A program made the position numbers and the translations under genes. Shown piece after piece: positions 14,395 through 15,640 of a stretch of DNA of 15,640 nucleotides. Position 1 is the stretch's first letter. Every line of letters begins with the position of its first letter. Source of the stretch: JBOFHT01 sp051649785 (GTDB lineage: Archaea > Methanobacteriota > Methanobacteria > Methanobacteriales > Methanobacteriaceae); assembly GCA_051649785.1 (NCBI GenBank), contig JBOFHT010000048.1, positions 1 to 15,640 on the forward strand, written 5' to 3'. Under the pieces are notes generated by a model, which made no database searches, was not told where the DNA came from, and was given only the letters and a program-made list of their open reading frames with translations.

Positions 14395-15129
14395 TTACTT
14401 TTTAGCTATTTCCTTTTCAATTTTATTAATAGCTAACTTATGTTCTTTTCCACCAACTCTATTAATTACTCTTTTAGCTTCTTTTAATCTTTTTATGTAT
14501 TCAGTTTTTGTATTATTATCAACAATATCAAATCTAGTGTAGTTTACTAATGATTCAATTACATAACTATTAGCACGATTAAATGCTCTAGCTCCTTCTT
14601 TTTCAATAATAATACTTTCAATTTCAGCCTTTATAATTCCAGCATCATAGTTACTATTATCCTTGTCATTATCTTTATCCTTATCATCATCATCATCAAT
14701 TGTGCCAATATTGTCAAAACCATATTTAATATCCTTAACAGTAGCTATTAAATAAGCATCAGCTTTTTTTAGATTCATATCAATATAATTAATTCTATTA
14801 ATATGTGGAATGCTCAATTCAGTGTATTCATCACTATCTAGTTTTTTTAAGGTAGCTAATGTAAATAGCATTGGATTTTCAGTTATATTAATGATAAACC
14901 TTTTATTTTTAATAATATTTTTGAGTGTATGACTTCCTTTAAATATTTTACATAAAATAGTATCTTTCCCTGAGCAAATAACTCCAATGGAAGCACTATT
15001 AATTTCAGTAGTCCCATTTGAGCTTTTATTTGTAGTTGTGATAATAGTTTCGTATTTTTGACCTTTTTCCATTTTTATAATAGATAAATCCACACTTGAT
15101 TTATTATTATCATTAATTCCATTTAACAT
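14395..15129 (-). CDS. DUF447 family protein (flavin reductase-like fold)
   Basis: 244 residues, matching the archaeal DUF447 family of unknown function. DUF447 is thought to share the split-barrel fold of FMN-binding flavin reductases, but no reaction is established. The family start is visible as KGQKYETIITTTN (22-34), then NSASIGVICSGKDTILCKIFKG (44-65), then RFIINIT (77-83). Residues 145-158 are an Asp/Lys run (DDDDDKDKDNDKDN), an insertion between two conserved parts that parallels the Asn inserts in the convergent ade gene. The C-terminal helices (VIESLVNYTRFDIVD onward) are well formed. ATG 15129 has GTGAT 5 nt upstream. Another possible start is M20, but it would remove part of the first strand. 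Confidence 0.75.
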   Translation of the reverse strand: MLNGINDNNKSSVDLSIIKMEKGQKYETIITTTNKSSNGTTEINSASIGVICSGKDTILCKIFKGSHTLKNIIKNKRFIINITENPMLFTLATLKKLDSDEYTELSIPHINRINYIDMNLKKADAYLIATVKDIKYGFDNIGTIDDDDDKDKDNDKDNSNYDAGIIKAEIESIIIEKEGARAFNRANSYVIESLVNYTRFDIVDNNTKTEYIKRLKEAKRVINRVGGKEHKLAINKIEKEIAKK

Positions 15130-15501
15130 TTTATCACAGCTCTTTTTTATTTAATGTTATTATTAATTTAATTAGTAAATTAAAAATAGTAAATTTATTT
15201 TTTTGTATTAGTATTGATAATAGTTTTATCATTTCTTATAATTATCTTGTTGATATTTGTATAAATAATAATATAAATTTAATTAATTGTTTTTATAATT
15301 ATATTTAAGTGGGTGAAGTATTACTAATTTATATTTTTATAGCTTATGTTATCATATATTATATATTATAGTCTATATTAATAGTCTATATTTTATCCTA
15401 TATTTTATTTTATCTTTTATTCTATATTCTATTGTAAAATGGTTTTACCGACTATCCTTTTATCAAATCTGCCAACTTAAGCAATTAAATACTAAATCTT
15501 A
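15130..15501. other. AT-rich non-coding region with degenerate tandem repeats
   Basis: No ORF with a ribosome site was seen. Roughly four to five variants of TCTATATTTTAT recur between 15371 and 15432. A small perfect hairpin GTAAAA-TGG-TTTTAC lies at 15434-15448. The region upstream of the DUF447 gene (15130-15200) presumably holds its promoter, but no clear TATA box stands out in such AT-rich DNA. Confidence 0.45.
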
Positions 15502-15640
15502 GGCTCTGTAGAAACCCTAGTTTTTAATTAATTTTTTTTCACTTGAAATCATACTAGCCGTTCAAAAATAGACCATGTTATTTTTTTTAATTTTAATACA
15601 GTTGAAATAACACTCTTTGATTTTAAAAGTAAGGATAGAT
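15502..15640 (+). mobile_element. Terminal part of an insertion sequence, right edge
   Basis: GGCTCTGTAGAAACCCT at 15502-15518 is the inverted counterpart of 122-138 (16/17). The 122 bp that follow are T-rich with no convincing ORF, as expected for the non-coding tip of an IS before its transposase. Beyond the 17 bp the two window edges differ, which fits opposite ends of the same element type, so the two elements would be in direct orientation. The IS family is not identified. Confidence 0.4.

Noticed and set aside
15352..15448. Possible CRISPR-like or satellite array
   Set aside because: The repeat units are short, degenerate and without constant spacers. It is simple AT-rich sequence.

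Overview
The window is very AT-rich with archaeal signals: TATA-like promoters, U-rich gene ends, and Shine-Dalgarno sequences of the GGAGGTGAT type. Protein families include a methanogen-type ornithine cyclodeaminase (LOR/SDH fold) and a DUF447 protein. Together these suggest a methanogen of the Methanobacteriales, most likely Methanobrevibacter or a close relative. I cannot name the species. Both edges carry the ends of what looks like one insertion-sequence family, with a 17-bp terminal inverted repeat (122-138 and 15502-15518).

Layout. (1) 1-138: 3' end of a probable transposase plus an IS terminus. (2) 343-1563: archaeal ornithine cyclodeaminase. (3) 1825-9446: a type I restriction-modification locus with hsdR, a 985-bp gap, hsdM, an expressed hsdS, and a second, oppositely oriented, complete hsdS without a start codon. 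A 48-bp inverted repeat (47/48 identical) lies at the 5' ends of the two hsdS copies. Its geometry means inversion of 7174-9446 would place the silent hsdS in frame behind the ATG of the expressed one, so this is very probably a specificity-switching (phase-variable) system. No recombinase gene is visible in the window.

(4) The hsdR-hsdM gap (4546-5531) is not empty. It holds up to four tiny ORFs, three of them encoding hydrophobic single-span peptides. One (28 aa) has a near-perfect Shine-Dalgarno and follows a strong hairpin. Next comes a roughly 180-nt segment of consecutive hairpins between a TATA box and a T-run, which looks like an independent structured RNA or an attenuating leader for hsdM.

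(5) 9501-10493: two divergent small winged-helix proteins with a perfect palindrome between them. (6) 10551-12003: a FetAB-type (YbbL/YbbM) ABC exporter operon on the minus strand. (7) 12346-14310: adenine deaminase carrying two Asn-rich insertions. The Asn-coding AAT-rich tract also continues upstream of the ATG as an 88-codon open frame with no conventional start. (8) 14395-15129: a convergent DUF447 protein with an Asp-rich insert. (9) 15130-15501: AT-rich non-coding DNA with degenerate tandem repeats, then the IS terminus.

The R-M genes form one functional set: HsdR cleaves and translocates, HsdM methylates, HsdS sets the target. The metabolic genes (ornithine cyclodeaminase, FetAB, adenine deaminase, DUF447) appear to be resident genes around an accessory island. 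No tRNA, rRNA or CRISPR array was seen.
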